Shown here: piece by piece, positions 7,646 to 15,820 of the stretch
How positions within the stretch are numbered: the stretch's first letter is position 1
Layout: every line of letters begins with the position of its first letter
Assembly: GCA_937899935.1 (NCBI GenBank)
Contig: CALCOW010000419.1
Location: 1-15,820 of the forward strand
Length of the DNA: 15,820 bases
Direction of reading: 5' to 3'
Source of the DNA: an uncultured Phycisphaerae bacterium
GTDB taxonomy: Bacteria > Planctomycetota > Phycisphaerae > Phycisphaerales > SM1A02
Notes under the pieces: model-generated
Databases searched by the model: none
Seen by the model: the letters and a program-made list of their open reading frames with translations, nothing else
What the model was told of the DNA's origin: nothing
Program-made: the position numbers and the translations under genes

Positions 7646-9052
7646 CTACATGTTTTCAAAGTGCAGTGACTCTGGGAGCCACGGATCACGAATTGGTATC
7701 AACGCACACTTACGAAGTCGATAAATGGTTCCCGCCACCATGAGGCATACCATGCCACCAAGCAACGTAAAGTTCACCACGTGCCAGCCATAGCCCGTGG
7801 AAATTGTTCCGTCTGCCGTCGCCTTTGCCAACTGATCGTATTCAGCAATCTTAGCCATGGCATAGCCTGAATCTTCGAGTTGTGGCATCACCAGCCAATA
7901 GATGTCCAGGAAGAACATCAAGAGCATCCAGCAAGCCAAGACTGTCATGGCCGCAGGTTGACGCTTTGGGTGTTTGGAAACCAAAAGAATAAATGGAACG
8001 ACAAAGTGTCCTAGCAACAGAATAATCGACACCCAGAACCAAGGACCTAGTTGACGAACGAGGAAAAAGTCTGTCTCGATTGGGATGTTGGCGTACCAGA
8101 TGAGCATGTACTGACTGTAGGCAATGTATGCCCAAAAGACGATACCAAATGCGAACAGAAGCTTGCCCATATCTTGCCAATGCTCGTGTGTTATCTCTTT
8201 CTTAATATGCCCCGTCTGCTGTAAGACAAACACTAAAATTATTAAGAAGCTAAAGAACCCACAGCAAGTTGCGGCAAAGAAATAGACACCCCACATGGTC
8301 GAGAACCATTCGGGGTTTAAGGCCATCATCCAATCAACCGCCGCAAAGGTAGATGTAAGTGCATAGAGGATCATGCCAACTGGCGCAATTCGCTGAAGTC
8401 GGCGCGACCAATGAAGCTCACCATCAGCATCTTGTTGAACAGAGTTGGAGAACAGATACCACGCCAGCGAACCCCAGATTAAGAAGTAGATCACTGATCG
8501 AATGAGCCAGAAAGGCACATTCAAATACGCCATCTTCTTCTCGATCAAACTATGCCCATGAGCACCACCGTGACTTCCATCGTCACCATGAGCCGCTCCC
8601 GTGCTGTGATCATCGGCCAAGGCTACCAGCTGAATACTGGCCTCAGTGCTATCTGCACTTGCGTGTGCTGCTTCAATCGCAGCAACTTCACCTACCCAGT
8701 TATAGAGAATATCCCCTTGCCCACTGATCATGAGTATCCACAGAGGAATAAACAGCACCCACAACCAAACGAAGTTCGAGGCTATCGACTCCGCCAAACG
8801 GCGGATCACAACACTCCAGCCTGCTCTTGTGAGATGGTGTAATAGACTGAAGAAGAGGCCACCCAGCGATATCGATACAACGACGATAAAAGCAAAGATG
8901 TAAGACTTCCAAAAGACTTCACCATCGGTAAAGAAAATGCCCGCCAGAATACTAATAACCATGCAGGCAAGTCCGATGAGCACAAACGCCCAGAACATGC
9001 TGCGACCAATCGGTCCGAGGAAACGAGGATCTGCTACCTGATGTGCGGTCAT
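7646..9052 (-). CDS. actF: Alternative Complex III subunit ActF
   Basis: Integral membrane subunit of ACIII, related to ActC and the NrfD/PsrC group, 468 residues with ten predicted membrane helices (the first at about 19-42, the last just before the C-terminal IYRLRKC). Recognisable family stretches include SMFWAFVLIG, LAAVDWMM-like FAAVDWMMALNP, and LLLGHFVVPF. The loop between helices three and four carries a His/Gly/Asp-rich segment at 148-167. In solved ACIII structures ActF lies beside ActC in the membrane and is thought to take part in proton movement. The ATG overlaps the actE stop by four bases. The stop is followed by an 18-base gap before the small membrane protein. Confidence 0.94.
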   Translation of the reverse strand: MTAHQVADPRFLGPIGRSMFWAFVLIGLACMVISILAGIFFTDGEVFWKSYIFAFIVVVSISLGGLFFSLLHHLTRAGWSVVIRRLAESIASNFVWLWVLFIPLWILMISGQGDILYNWVGEVAAIEAAHASADSTEASIQLVALADDHSTGAAHGDDGSHGGAHGHSLIEKKMAYLNVPFWLIRSVIYFLIWGSLAWYLFSNSVQQDADGELHWSRRLQRIAPVGMILYALTSTFAAVDWMMALNPEWFSTMWGVYFFAATCCGFFSFLIILVFVLQQTGHIKKEITHEHWQDMGKLLFAFGIVFWAYIAYSQYMLIWYANIPIETDFFLVRQLGPWFWVSIILLLGHFVVPFILLVSKHPKRQPAAMTVLACWMLLMFFLDIYWLVMPQLEDSGYAMAKIAEYDQLAKATADGTISTGYGWHVVNFTLLGGMVCLMVAGTIYRLRKCALIPIRDPWLPESLHFENM

Positions 9053-9792
9053 GGGGCCACCTCCGCATCGGCGTCACCCTGATCGGCATTTGTGTCCGCA
9101 TCATCACTTGCAGGCGCTTCCTCAACAACGCGAGGGAGCGAGTCAGCGTCGGGGACGGTGGCAGGATTTGCGTTTCGGCTCTCCTGCAATGCCTTGACGT
9201 AGGCAACGATCGCCCAACGATCCTCGATACCAATCTGATCTCCATAGCCAGCCATGTTTCGAACACCGTTAGTGATGGTGTTATAAGTCTGTCCAAGTGA
9301 CTGTTCGACAATCTGAGGCTCATGGATATTCTTGACTTGGACCCATGTCGTTCCTGTCGAGAGCCCTTGCTCAAGTAACTGCATTGCTCTTTGATTAATA
9401 ATCCCATCGCCCGCACCAGCGGCGCCATGGCATGGCATGCAATAAATCTCAAAGCGTTCTTGACCACGTAGTACAAAGTCCGTTGTGATCTTCAGTTGCC
9501 CAGGAAATGTCGTTGCCCATTGACCATCCACAATACCCATGGCGTAATGCGTGTCATCAACCATATCATTTTGAGAAATGGTTCCCGCCACCGTGGGTCG
9601 CATAGACCGTCCATCATTGAATAGTAAGTTTGGTTGTTGGCCCACATATTTGGGCTGGTTATCCATGTTCTGGATAATGTGGATTCGTGGATGCGTTTTC
9701 GGCACAATACGAGCCCGCGCAATCAATGCCGGCGGAATCAATGCCAGCATGAAGAGCACAATCAGGGTGTATTTAATCCAACGAGGAACCAC
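9049..9792 (-). CDS. actE: Alternative Complex III monohaem cytochrome c ActE
   Basis: Membrane-anchored cytochrome c of ACIII that carries electrons towards the oxidase. I place the start at the GTG at 9792, giving 247 residues. A GGAGG lies nine bases before it, and the gap to the actD stop is only four bases. The longer frame from a TTG at 9831 would overlap actD by 35 bases with no clear ribosome site. One N-terminal membrane segment (about 8-27) replaces the lipid-anchored cysteine described for some ActE proteins; no lipobox is seen. The haem motif is CMPCH (118-122) and the probable axial ligand is Met180 in NMAGYG. The last 30 residues are acidic (Asp/Glu/Ala). The stop overlaps actF. 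Confidence 0.92.
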   Translation of the reverse strand: MVPRWIKYTLIVLFMLALIPPALIARARIVPKTHPRIHIIQNMDNQPKYVGQQPNLLFNDGRSMRPTVAGTISQNDMVDDTHYAMGIVDGQWATTFPGQLKITTDFVLRGQERFEIYCMPCHGAAGAGDGIINQRAMQLLEQGLSTGTTWVQVKNIHEPQIVEQSLGQTYNTITNGVRNMAGYGDQIGIEDRWAIVAYVKALQESRNANPATVPDADSLPRVVEEAPASDDADTNADQGDADAEVAP

Positions 9793-9796
9793 GGAC

Positions 9797-10414
9797 TTAG
9801 GCCTCCAACCTATCAACTGCTTCTGGATCAAGCGACTCTAAAAAAGCTTCTGTTTCACCGCGCACATATTTGGGATCGCGCGTTTCAATAACAACGAAGA
9901 ACCGATCATCAGACAAACGCATCAAACGCGGATGTCTAAAGACCGGGTGATACAGTCTTGGCAAACCATTCATCACAAACATGGCGCCGACTGCGGTAAG
10001 GCATGCAAAAAGAATGGTCATTTCAAATGCAACCGGAATAAATGCAGGAGCACTAATCAGCGGCTTACCACTGACTTCAAACTGATATCCAGTGACTGGC
10101 ACAAGCAGCCAAAGCGGCAATTCAATTGAGTTGGTATAGATCTGCAAGAACAACGCCACCATGGTGCCCGTTAGCCCTGCAAAGAAGACAATGATTGGCA
10201 GCACCGTTGGCTTAATGCCCATCGCCCTGTCTAATCCGTGAACCGGGAAAGGCACGAGACAATCCCACCACCTGTAACCCGCCGCATGCACTGCCTCTGC
10301 CGCCTTAAAGATCTTTGATGGCGAGGTGAACTCGGCAAACACGCCATACGTTTGCTGCGTGCTATCAGTGGTTTCTTGGGAAGGCTCATTTGTGGCCATG
10401 GTCATCTGAGTCAT
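9797..10414 (-). CDS. actD: Alternative Complex III subunit ActD (DUF3341)
   Basis: A 205-residue DUF3341 protein. After a Thr/Gln-rich N-terminal stretch it has a soluble N-terminal domain (YGVFAEF...AAEAVHAAGYRWWDC, about 23-52), then GLDRAMGIKPTVLP and two membrane helices (about 69-92 and 124-149) with the PAFIPVAFEMTIL stretch typical of the family, then PRLYHPVFRHPR and a C-terminal soluble segment. ActD is a structural subunit next to ActF and has no redox centre. The ATG at 10414 overlaps the actC stop (ATGA); two further in-frame ATGs lie three and five codons later. The 3' end contains the GGAGG that serves actE. Confidence 0.94.
   Translation of the reverse strand: MTQMTMATNEPSQETTDSTQQTYGVFAEFTSPSKIFKAAEAVHAAGYRWWDCLVPFPVHGLDRAMGIKPTVLPIIVFFAGLTGTMVALFLQIYTNSIELPLWLLVPVTGYQFEVSGKPLISAPAFIPVAFEMTILFACLTAVGAMFVMNGLPRLYHPVFRHPRLMRLSDDRFFVVIETRDPKYVRGETEAFLESLDPEAVDRLEA
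9802..9806 (-). promoter_or_regulatory. Ribosome binding site of actE
   Basis: A full GGAGG on the minus strand within the last codons of actD, nine bases before the GTG at 9792. It supports GTG over the upstream TTG as the actE start and ties actE translation to that of actD. Confidence 0.7.
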
Positions 10415-11903
10415 GTCACTGCCCCCTTCGATCCTGGGGACGAGTGTCCATTGTGTGTCGTTTCACCATGGTCATCGTGACTGTCGTGCCCATGTGGATC
10501 TGCTTCTGGCATGGTCGCTTTGATTTCAGCGATAGCAATAACCGGCAAGTATCGAATGAACAGCAAGAAAAGCGTCATGAACAACCCAAAGCTTCCAATG
10601 AACATGGCAATGTCAACCCAGGTCGGCGTGAAGTATCGCCAGATACTGGGAATCTGCGGCTCAGCCAACGATGTAATGACGATGACAAACCGCTCAAACC
10701 ACATACCGACGTTAACCAACAATGAAGCGATAAAGACGACCCATATGGTCCGGCGACATCGCTTGAACCAGAAGATTTGTGGCGTAATGACATTACAAGA
10801 GACCATGATCCAATAGGACCACCAGTAGTTTCCAAAGGCTCGGTTGATGCGCGATTGACAAAGGCAAAGGTCTCCATTAACTCGCCCGAATACCAAGCGA
10901 TAAAGAATTCCATGCCGTAGGCGTAGCCAACCATGGAGCCCGTTAAGAGCACGATCTTGCACATATTCTCGATATGTCGTTTGGTGATGAAGTCTTTAAG
11001 ACCCCACATTTCACGCGCCGGTATGGCGAGCGTGAGAACCATTCCGAATCCACTGAAAATAGCGCCGGCCACAAAGTAGGGCGGGAAAATGGTCGTATGC
11101 CAACCAGGTAACTGACTCACTGCAAAGTCGAATGAAACGACCGAGTGAACTGAAAGCACCAGTGGCGTTGCCATCGCAGCCAATAATAAATAACACCGCT
11201 CATAGCGATGCCAATGACGCATACTGCCACGCCATCCTAATGAGAAAATACCGTAGAGAACTGATTTCAGTTTGGTCGTCGTACGGTCTCGCAATGTGGC
11301 GAGATCGGGCACCATACCGACATACCAAAAGATCAACGAAACTGTGAAGTAGGTACCAACAGCAAACACGTCCCAGAGCAGTGGGCTACGGAACTGGGGC
11401 CACATGGACATCTGATTGGGAATTGGAAACAACCAATACGCCAACCACACACGGCCAATGTGAATACCTGGGTACAGTCCGGCACAGACCACGGCGAAAA
11501 TCGTCATGGCTTCAGAAAACCGATTAATAGAAGTACGCCATTTCTGCCGGAATAGGAACAAGACCGCTGAAATCAGTGTGCCAGCATGGCCAATACCGAC
11601 CCAGAAGACAAAGTTGACGATTGGGAAACCCCACGCAGCTGGGACATTGTTGCCCCAAACGCCTACCCCTGTCAGAAAGAGATACCCGACCAACACAAAC
11701 AGCATCAGCGCCAGGACCGCTGAAATTGCGAACGTGATATACCAAGCTAAAGGTGGCTTTGGCGCCTCATTGACCTTGCAAATATCTTCGGTTACCGAGG
11801 TAAACGAATCATGGTTCAAAACCAACGGAGAACGGACGCCCGGCTCGTCAAACGTATTGCTCGAGTCGCTAACCCGTGGTTTTCCGGCCGTCAAAGTACT
11901 CAT
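10411..11903 (-). pseudogene. actC: Alternative Complex III subunit ActC, interrupted by a frameshift
   Basis: ActC is the NrfD-like membrane subunit of ACIII that, with ActB, forms the quinol oxidation site. The first part (11903 down to about 10850) encodes helices one to seven, including VFWVGIGHAGTLISAVLFLF, EAMTIFAVVCAGLYPGIHIG and GMEFFIAWYSGE. The frame then runs on out of phase to 10575 with sequence unlike the family. Helices eight to ten continue in another frame from about 10848 to 10411, with NYWWSYWIMVSCNVITPQ and NVGMWFERFVIVITSL. Removing eleven bases (10846-10856) restores an uninterrupted FVNRAFGNYWW and a 493-residue protein, a normal length. No slippery heptamer is visible. 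All neighbouring genes are intact, so this is either an assembly or read error or a real recent lesion. The gene overlaps actB and actD by four bases each. Confidence 0.9.
10841..10862 (-). repeat. Imperfect 11-base tandem repeat at the actC frameshift
   Basis: On the plus strand two adjacent 11-base units begin cggttgat (10841) and cgattgac (10852) and agree at six of those eight bases. On the coding strand both encode the start of the expected V/I-N-R sequence, but in different frames: GTC AAT CGC in the upstream frame and ATC AAC CGA in the downstream frame. One unit too many accounts exactly for the loss of frame. Confidence 0.6.
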
Positions 11904-14900
11904 GCCTTGGACTTCTCCTCAGCATGCTGATGGTCATCAGTTGTACCGTTGTGATGGTGTTGAGCGTCATGGCTATCGCCGTTATGAGCAACTGCCGAAG
12001 TCAGCGGATTGGTCACCTTGGCGAGATATTTTGTGCGTGGTCGAATGTTGATCTCTTCGAGAACCGAATAAGACAATTTCAGATTCTGCTGGCGAGTCAC
12101 CTCACTGTTTGGATCAAGCAGGTCACCAAACGTAATGGCGCCAGCTGGACACGCCTGTGCACAAGCGGGAACAATAGTACCGTCAGGTATCGGAATGCGA
12201 TTTTGATTTGCCTTGGATTCTGGTGGTGGCTTAACCCAGGTACGTGCTTGTTCTTCCTTCTGTGCCTTTGGTAGCTGGACCCAAGCGTTCTTGGCTTCGA
12301 TCTTGGCCGCCTGAATGCGTTGTGTGCAGTAGGTGCACTTCTCCATAACACCACGCATTCGTACCGTCACTTCGGGATTAAACTGCATACGCCGCAGTGG
12401 ATCGGCGCCACTCTGCCGCTTGACGTAATAATCAGGATTAACGGCAATGAAACCACCTTCACGCGCTGGATCACGACGGAAGTAATCAAAGTAATTAAAT
12501 CGCCTTACTTTGTATGGACAGTTGTTAGAGCAATAACGTGTACCAACACAGCGGTTGTACACCATCACGTTCAGACCGTCCTGATCATGGACTGTTGCCG
12601 CCACTGGACAGACCTGTTCACATGGAGCATTCTCACAATGTTGGCACGTCATAGGCTGCAGTGCCACCGAAGTCAGTTGCTCGGGGTCATAGGTCCCAGG
12701 ACTTGTCTCAGCAAAGCTGTAGTAGCGATCAACACGAATCCAGTGCATTTCACGACCACGGCTGATCTGATCTTTACCAACAATCGGTAGATTATTCTCA
12801 GCTTGGCAAGCCATGACACAGGCCCCACAACCGGTACACCCGTTGAGGTCGATTGTCATTCCCCATGCATAGTCGGCGCCTTCGAATTGACGTGGCTGCC
12901 ACAGATTAAGGCTATGAACTACATGTGTATGTGCATTCGCGAAATTCGGATGAGCCTTAAAATCTTCAAGGTCCGTTTCGCGATAGAACATTGGAATTCG
13001 CTGCTGTTCACCCTTACCACCGATCGAATCAAGAGCGTAGTGGTTCTGGACGCGAGCAAGTGGATACGTGTCACCTGTTGCCTCAATGGTGACATTGGCC
13101 ACCGACCACATATTCTTGGTGGTACGGAGTGGATAAGCGTTGAAGCCCGCATCTGTACTAATGCGCCCAGGGAAACTACGCCCGTAACCCAGACTGATCG
13201 CAAGAACATTACGAGCTTGGCCTGGTTGGATAATCACCGGGGCTGTCATGCTGCCGCCATTGGCCGTCACTTTGACCATCTCACCTTCGGTCAGTCCCCT
13301 GTCTTGTGCAAGCCACGGGCTGATCAAGAGTGCATTATCCCAAGTCAATCGTGTGAGTGGGTCAGGGAGTTCCTGTAACCAACCATTATTTGCGTAACGG
13401 CCATCGTACACCTTTACATCTGGCATAAAGACGAGTTCAAGCTCATCTTTCTTCTGCTGATCTGTCAGTGACGCAGAGACATTATCCAAGTTGGCTTTCG
13501 GCGTCTCTGTGACGTACGCGGTTTTTTCCCGCTGACCATCGTGCAATACCTCTCGCCAGAGTGGATCCCAAGAAGCGTCGTCTGTCGCCTTCTTGGTTTC
13601 CTGGCTGAGCGTATTCCGCACAATGTCATAACCGGCTGTTTTTTCTTCGCCTGCAATCAAGGCCAGAAGTTCGATTGGTGATCTTCCGCCAAACAACGGC
13701 TCAATGAGTGGCTGCTGATAAGTAACCGTCCCATCCCAAGTACGACCGTCGCCCCATGATTCTAGATAGTGCGCACGATTGAGATGCCATGTACAGAGCA
13801 CCGATGTTTCATTCTCGTATTCAGACAGATGGATAGAAGTTTCGACCTTCTTTAAGGCATCAGAGAACTTCACATCAGCTGGTGCGTCGTAGACGGGATT
13901 ACCGCCCAAGAGCACCAACGTTGACACGCTGCCGGCCTCCATTTGTTCGCATAGTTTCGAAATGTTCTCACCATGCGAGCCAGTCGAAGGAACCTTCGCA
14001 TAACGGACCGTCTTGCCCACATTGCCCAGCGCCTCGTTGAGACCATGAGCAAGCTGATGAACGGCCGGGTTCTGCGCTGGACCAGCAATAACAACACAAC
14101 GACCCTTATGAGCCATCAGGTCTTTGGCAACTTCTGCAGCTAAATCGGCATTTGCATCAGACTTTGCAACGACTTCGAGTTCGCTAAGATCGCTTGAGCT
14201 CAAACTAGCAGGACGTATTGAGTGGCCTAAACTTGCTGCAAACGTCTGAACGTCACCACGTTTCATCGCAATGCGATCATCTGCATTCGACCCCGTCAAG
14301 GTCAGTGTTGGCTCGACCGCAACGAGTCGATTCACTGATGTATGACCATCACGAACGCGACGACCAGCAGTGAAGTCACGAATGTTACGAAGTTGATTGG
14401 GATACACACCCAGAATGTCTGCATCGAGTGTGACAATCACATCAGCGTTCTTGAGATCGTAGATCGCACGATAATCGCCATTGAACGCTTTTGATGTGCC
14501 AATGGCTGGCCCATCATTGTTAAGAGGCTCGTACTCACACCAGCTGACTTCTGGATACACCGTTTCAAGACGTGACCGCATGGCCGCTATGCTCGGCGAA
14601 CCACTCGCTTCGGCGAGCACGGCAAAGCCTTTGCCTTTATTACTGCGAATCGATCGGAAGTGCTTCGAAACAAAACGTTCGAAATCCTTCCATTGCTTCT
14701 CACTTAGCTCCTCGGCTGTTCCGTACGTCACACGACGGCTGCGATCAGGATCGTAAAGATCAAGGATACTGCCCTGTTCAAAGACGCCAGAGGCTCCAAG
14801 ATTCGATGCGACATTTGGATTGCCTTCGATCTTCGTGGGACGCCCTTCATGACTTGTCACCATCAGACCACCAGCAATACCACCCAGTTCCATCGAGGAT

Positions 14901-15187
14901 GCATAGTGCTCAGAAACACCAGGCGTACGACCATCGGGTCGATGCGCATACGGCACAATCTCTTCCTTGGGCCATCGCCGACAACCCGCGAGTCCAATGC
15001 CAGCCAGCGCCATCGAGCCAGCCATCAGCTTCATGAAACTGCGTCGATCGGCATCCGTCATGCCATCAAGTGCTGAATCAGGAAACTCCTTGTCAACGTA
15101 CTGTTGGAATTCCGGCGAGCCCGCCAGTTCATCAAGACTGCGCCAGTACGCACGACCGGTTTGTTTGTTTTTCACTACCGGTGACAT
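11900..15187 (-). CDS. actB: Alternative Complex III Fe-S/molybdopterin-type subunit ActB
   Basis: Large extracytoplasmic subunit of ACIII, 1095 residues, of the TAT-variant-translocated molybdopterin oxidoreductase family. A twin-arginine motif RRSFMK (48-53) is followed by a short hydrophobic stretch ending LAGC (Cys69), a possible lipidation site. A molybdopterin-oxidoreductase-like region (about 70-760), which in ACIII holds no molybdenum, precedes a four-cluster ferredoxin region: Cys784/787/790/794, Cys848/851/856/860, Cys880/886/890 and Cys951/954/1009/1013. Thr883 stands where a fourth cysteine would be (CVGTRYC), as expected for three [4Fe-4S] and one [3Fe-4S] cluster. The C-terminal 31 residues are His/Asp-rich. 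I chose the ATG at 15187 because AGGA lies nine bases upstream; a TTG at 15196 has none. It overlaps actA by 13 bases and actC by four. Confidence 0.97.
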   Translation of the reverse strand: MSPVVKNKQTGRAYWRSLDELAGSPEFQQYVDKEFPDSALDGMTDADRRSFMKLMAGSMALAGIGLAGCRRWPKEEIVPYAHRPDGRTPGVSEHYASSMELGGIAGGLMVTSHEGRPTKIEGNPNVASNLGASGVFEQGSILDLYDPDRSRRVTYGTAEELSEKQWKDFERFVSKHFRSIRSNKGKGFAVLAEASGSPSIAAMRSRLETVYPEVSWCEYEPLNNDGPAIGTSKAFNGDYRAIYDLKNADVIVTLDADILGVYPNQLRNIRDFTAGRRVRDGHTSVNRLVAVEPTLTLTGSNADDRIAMKRGDVQTFAASLGHSIRPASLSSSDLSELEVVAKSDANADLAAEVAKDLMAHKGRCVVIAGPAQNPAVHQLAHGLNEALGNVGKTVRYAKVPSTGSHGENISKLCEQMEAGSVSTLVLLGGNPVYDAPADVKFSDALKKVETSIHLSEYENETSVLCTWHLNRAHYLESWGDGRTWDGTVTYQQPLIEPLFGGRSPIELLALIAGEEKTAGYDIVRNTLSQETKKATDDASWDPLWREVLHDGQREKTAYVTETPKANLDNVSASLTDQQKKDELELVFMPDVKVYDGRYANNGWLQELPDPLTRLTWDNALLISPWLAQDRGLTEGEMVKVTANGGSMTAPVIIQPGQARNVLAISLGYGRSFPGRISTDAGFNAYPLRTTKNMWSVANVTIEATGDTYPLARVQNHYALDSIGGKGEQQRIPMFYRETDLEDFKAHPNFANAHTHVVHSLNLWQPRQFEGADYAWGMTIDLNGCTGCGACVMACQAENNLPIVGKDQISRGREMHWIRVDRYYSFAETSPGTYDPEQLTSVALQPMTCQHCENAPCEQVCPVAATVHDQDGLNVMVYNRCVGTRYCSNNCPYKVRRFNYFDYFRRDPAREGGFIAVNPDYYVKRQSGADPLRRMQFNPEVTVRMRGVMEKCTYCTQRIQAAKIEAKNAWVQLPKAQKEEQARTWVKPPPESKANQNRIPIPDGTIVPACAQACPAGAITFGDLLDPNSEVTRQQNLKLSYSVLEEINIRPRTKYLAKVTNPLTSAVAHNGDSHDAQHHHNGTTDDHQHAEEKSKA

Positions 15188-15820
15188 GTTGAGCAATCCT
15201 GTGATGGCTGGAGCATATTGACTTCACGCCACTTTGCTCCATTTTCACGTTTTTCTTCAGCGGTCAGACTCCAACCCCACCAGAGTTCAGTTACCAGATT
15301 GGGATCACGAACATGTGGGTCTGGATCGCGGTGACAATCCAAGCACCACTTCATACTCAACGTCTCTTGCTGTGAAACAACTGCCATGGTGTCAACTCGT
15401 CCATGACACTCCACACAACTCACGCCACGCGTCACATGAGCAGCGTGATTAAAGTAGGCATAGTCTGGCAAATCGTGTACACGAACCCAGTGCACAGGAA
15501 GGCCGGTGCGGTAGCTCTCCCACAGTGGTTTGAGTTTCTCTGAATCTTTGTGAATCTGAACGTGACAGTTCATGCAGGTCTGGGTCGCCGGGATATTGGC
15601 ATGTGCTGTGTATTCAACGGTGTTATGACAGTACCGGCAGTCCATGCCGAGCTGACCTGCATGCAAACGGTGACTGAACTCTATTGGTTGCGAAGGTTGA
15701 TAACCCACATCAGTTGTCTTGGGACTAAACCCGAAAGCAACAACCAGGGCGACATACAATGGAACAGTGGCACCCGCCACAACAAGTGAGGGTAGTAGTA
15801 AGTTGGCCCACCGTGGAAAT
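15175..15820 (-). CDS. actA: Alternative Complex III pentahaem cytochrome c ActA (5' end outside window)
   Basis: Multihaem cytochrome of ACIII, transferring electrons between the Fe-S subunit ActB and the monohaem ActE or the oxidase. Counting from the GTG at 15780, five CxxCH motifs lie at 48-52, 69-73, 122-126, 146-150 and 196-200, which matches the five haems known for ActA. A single N-terminal membrane segment and the family stretch SPKTTDVGYQP followed by HAGQLGMDCRYCH support the call. The frame stays open from that GTG to the right edge, reading FPRWANLLLPSLV, which looks like the genuine start of ActA proteins. I therefore treat the gene as running beyond 15820, with only a few codons missing. 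The TAG overlaps the start of actB by 13 bases. Confidence 0.95.
   Translation of the reverse strand, partial: FPRWANLLLPSLVVAGATVPLYVALVVAFGFSPKTTDVGYQPSQPIEFSHRLHAGQLGMDCRYCHNTVEYTAHANIPATQTCMNCHVQIHKDSEKLKPLWESYRTGLPVHWVRVHDLPDYAYFNHAAHVTRGVSCVECHGRVDTMAVVSQQETLSMKWCLDCHRDPDPHVRDPNLVTELWWGWSLTAEEKRENGAKWREVNMLQPSQDCSTCHR
15197..15200 (-). promoter_or_regulatory. Ribosome binding site of actB
   Basis: AGGA on the minus strand, nine bases before the ATG at 15187 and inside the 3' end of actA. It decides the actB start, because the TTG at 15196 would sit directly on top of it. Confidence 0.6.

Noticed and set aside
8952..9476. Minus-strand open frame of 174 codons overlapping actE and actF
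   Set aside because: Out-of-frame shadow of two clear family genes, with low-complexity Arg/Ser-rich sequence.
10575..10962. Programmed ribosomal frameshift in actC
   Set aside because: No slippery heptamer or clear downstream structure is visible at the switch, and ActC is not known to need one; an 11-base repeat explains the shift better.
11506..12051. Plus-strand open frame of 181 codons over the actB-actC junction
   Set aside because: It lies opposite two well-supported minus-strand genes, resembles nothing, and is an antisense shadow.
12803..13378. Plus-strand open frame of 191 codons
   Set aside because: Antisense to the conserved actB; its composition is that of a reversed coding strand.
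11900..15187. ActB as a catalytic molybdenum enzyme such as a formate dehydrogenase or polysulfide reductase
   Set aside because: The fusion of the molybdopterin-like and Fe-S parts, the Thr-for-Cys change in the third motif, and the act gene order identify it as ActB, which holds no molybdenum cofactor.

Overview
The window is one dense respiratory gene cluster with no spare non-coding DNA. From the right edge to about position 1246, thirteen minus-strand genes run head to tail. They encode a complete Alternative Complex III (ActA to ActF, a quinol:electron-acceptor oxidoreductase that replaces cytochrome bc1), a small membrane protein I do not recognise, a SCO-type copper protein, and a caa3-type haem-copper oxidase (subunit II with a fused cytochrome c, subunit I, two different subunit III proteins and a small subunit IV). 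On the plus strand at the left end lies a DUF3179 family protein, preceded by what looks like the last 35 codons of another plus-strand gene.

Layout by transcription order on the minus strand: actA (15820 to 15175, 5' end cut by the window), actB (15187 to 11900), actC (11903 to 10411, broken by a frameshift near 10850), actD (10414 to 9797), actE (9792 to 9049), actF (9052 to 7646), small membrane protein (7627 to 7250), SCO (7253 to 6309), coxB (6312 to 5128), coxA (5122 to 3377), coxC (3380 to 2334), coxD (2309 to 1887), second subunit III (1890 to 1246). Almost every junction is a 4-base start/stop overlap or a gap under 25 bases, so this is very probably one transcript whose promoter lies beyond the right edge. 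The last oxidase gene and the DUF3179 gene converge and share the bases ctaa at 1246-1249.

How it works together: quinol is oxidised at the membrane part of ActC/ActB. Electrons pass through the Fe-S clusters of ActB to the haems of ActA and ActE, then to the cytochrome c domain and CuA site of CoxB, and on to the haem a3/CuB site of CoxA, where O2 is reduced. SCO would load CuA. Housing both complexes in one operon suggests a direct ACIII-caa3 association.

The gene set, single-gene actB, gene order and DUF3179 neighbour fit a planctomycete-like bacterium (Planctomycetota, perhaps the Phycisphaerae side). This is inference from gene content, not from a search; Rhodothermia or Verrucomicrobia relatives cannot be excluded. 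I see no RNA genes, insertion sequences, CRISPR arrays or phage genes. The core system is known. The parts that deserve a second look are the broken actC, the His/Asp-rich tails or loops on seven of the thirteen proteins, a roughly 130-residue acidic insert in CoxC, the unrecognised small membrane protein, and a DUF3179 protein lacking the family's usual CPLC motif.
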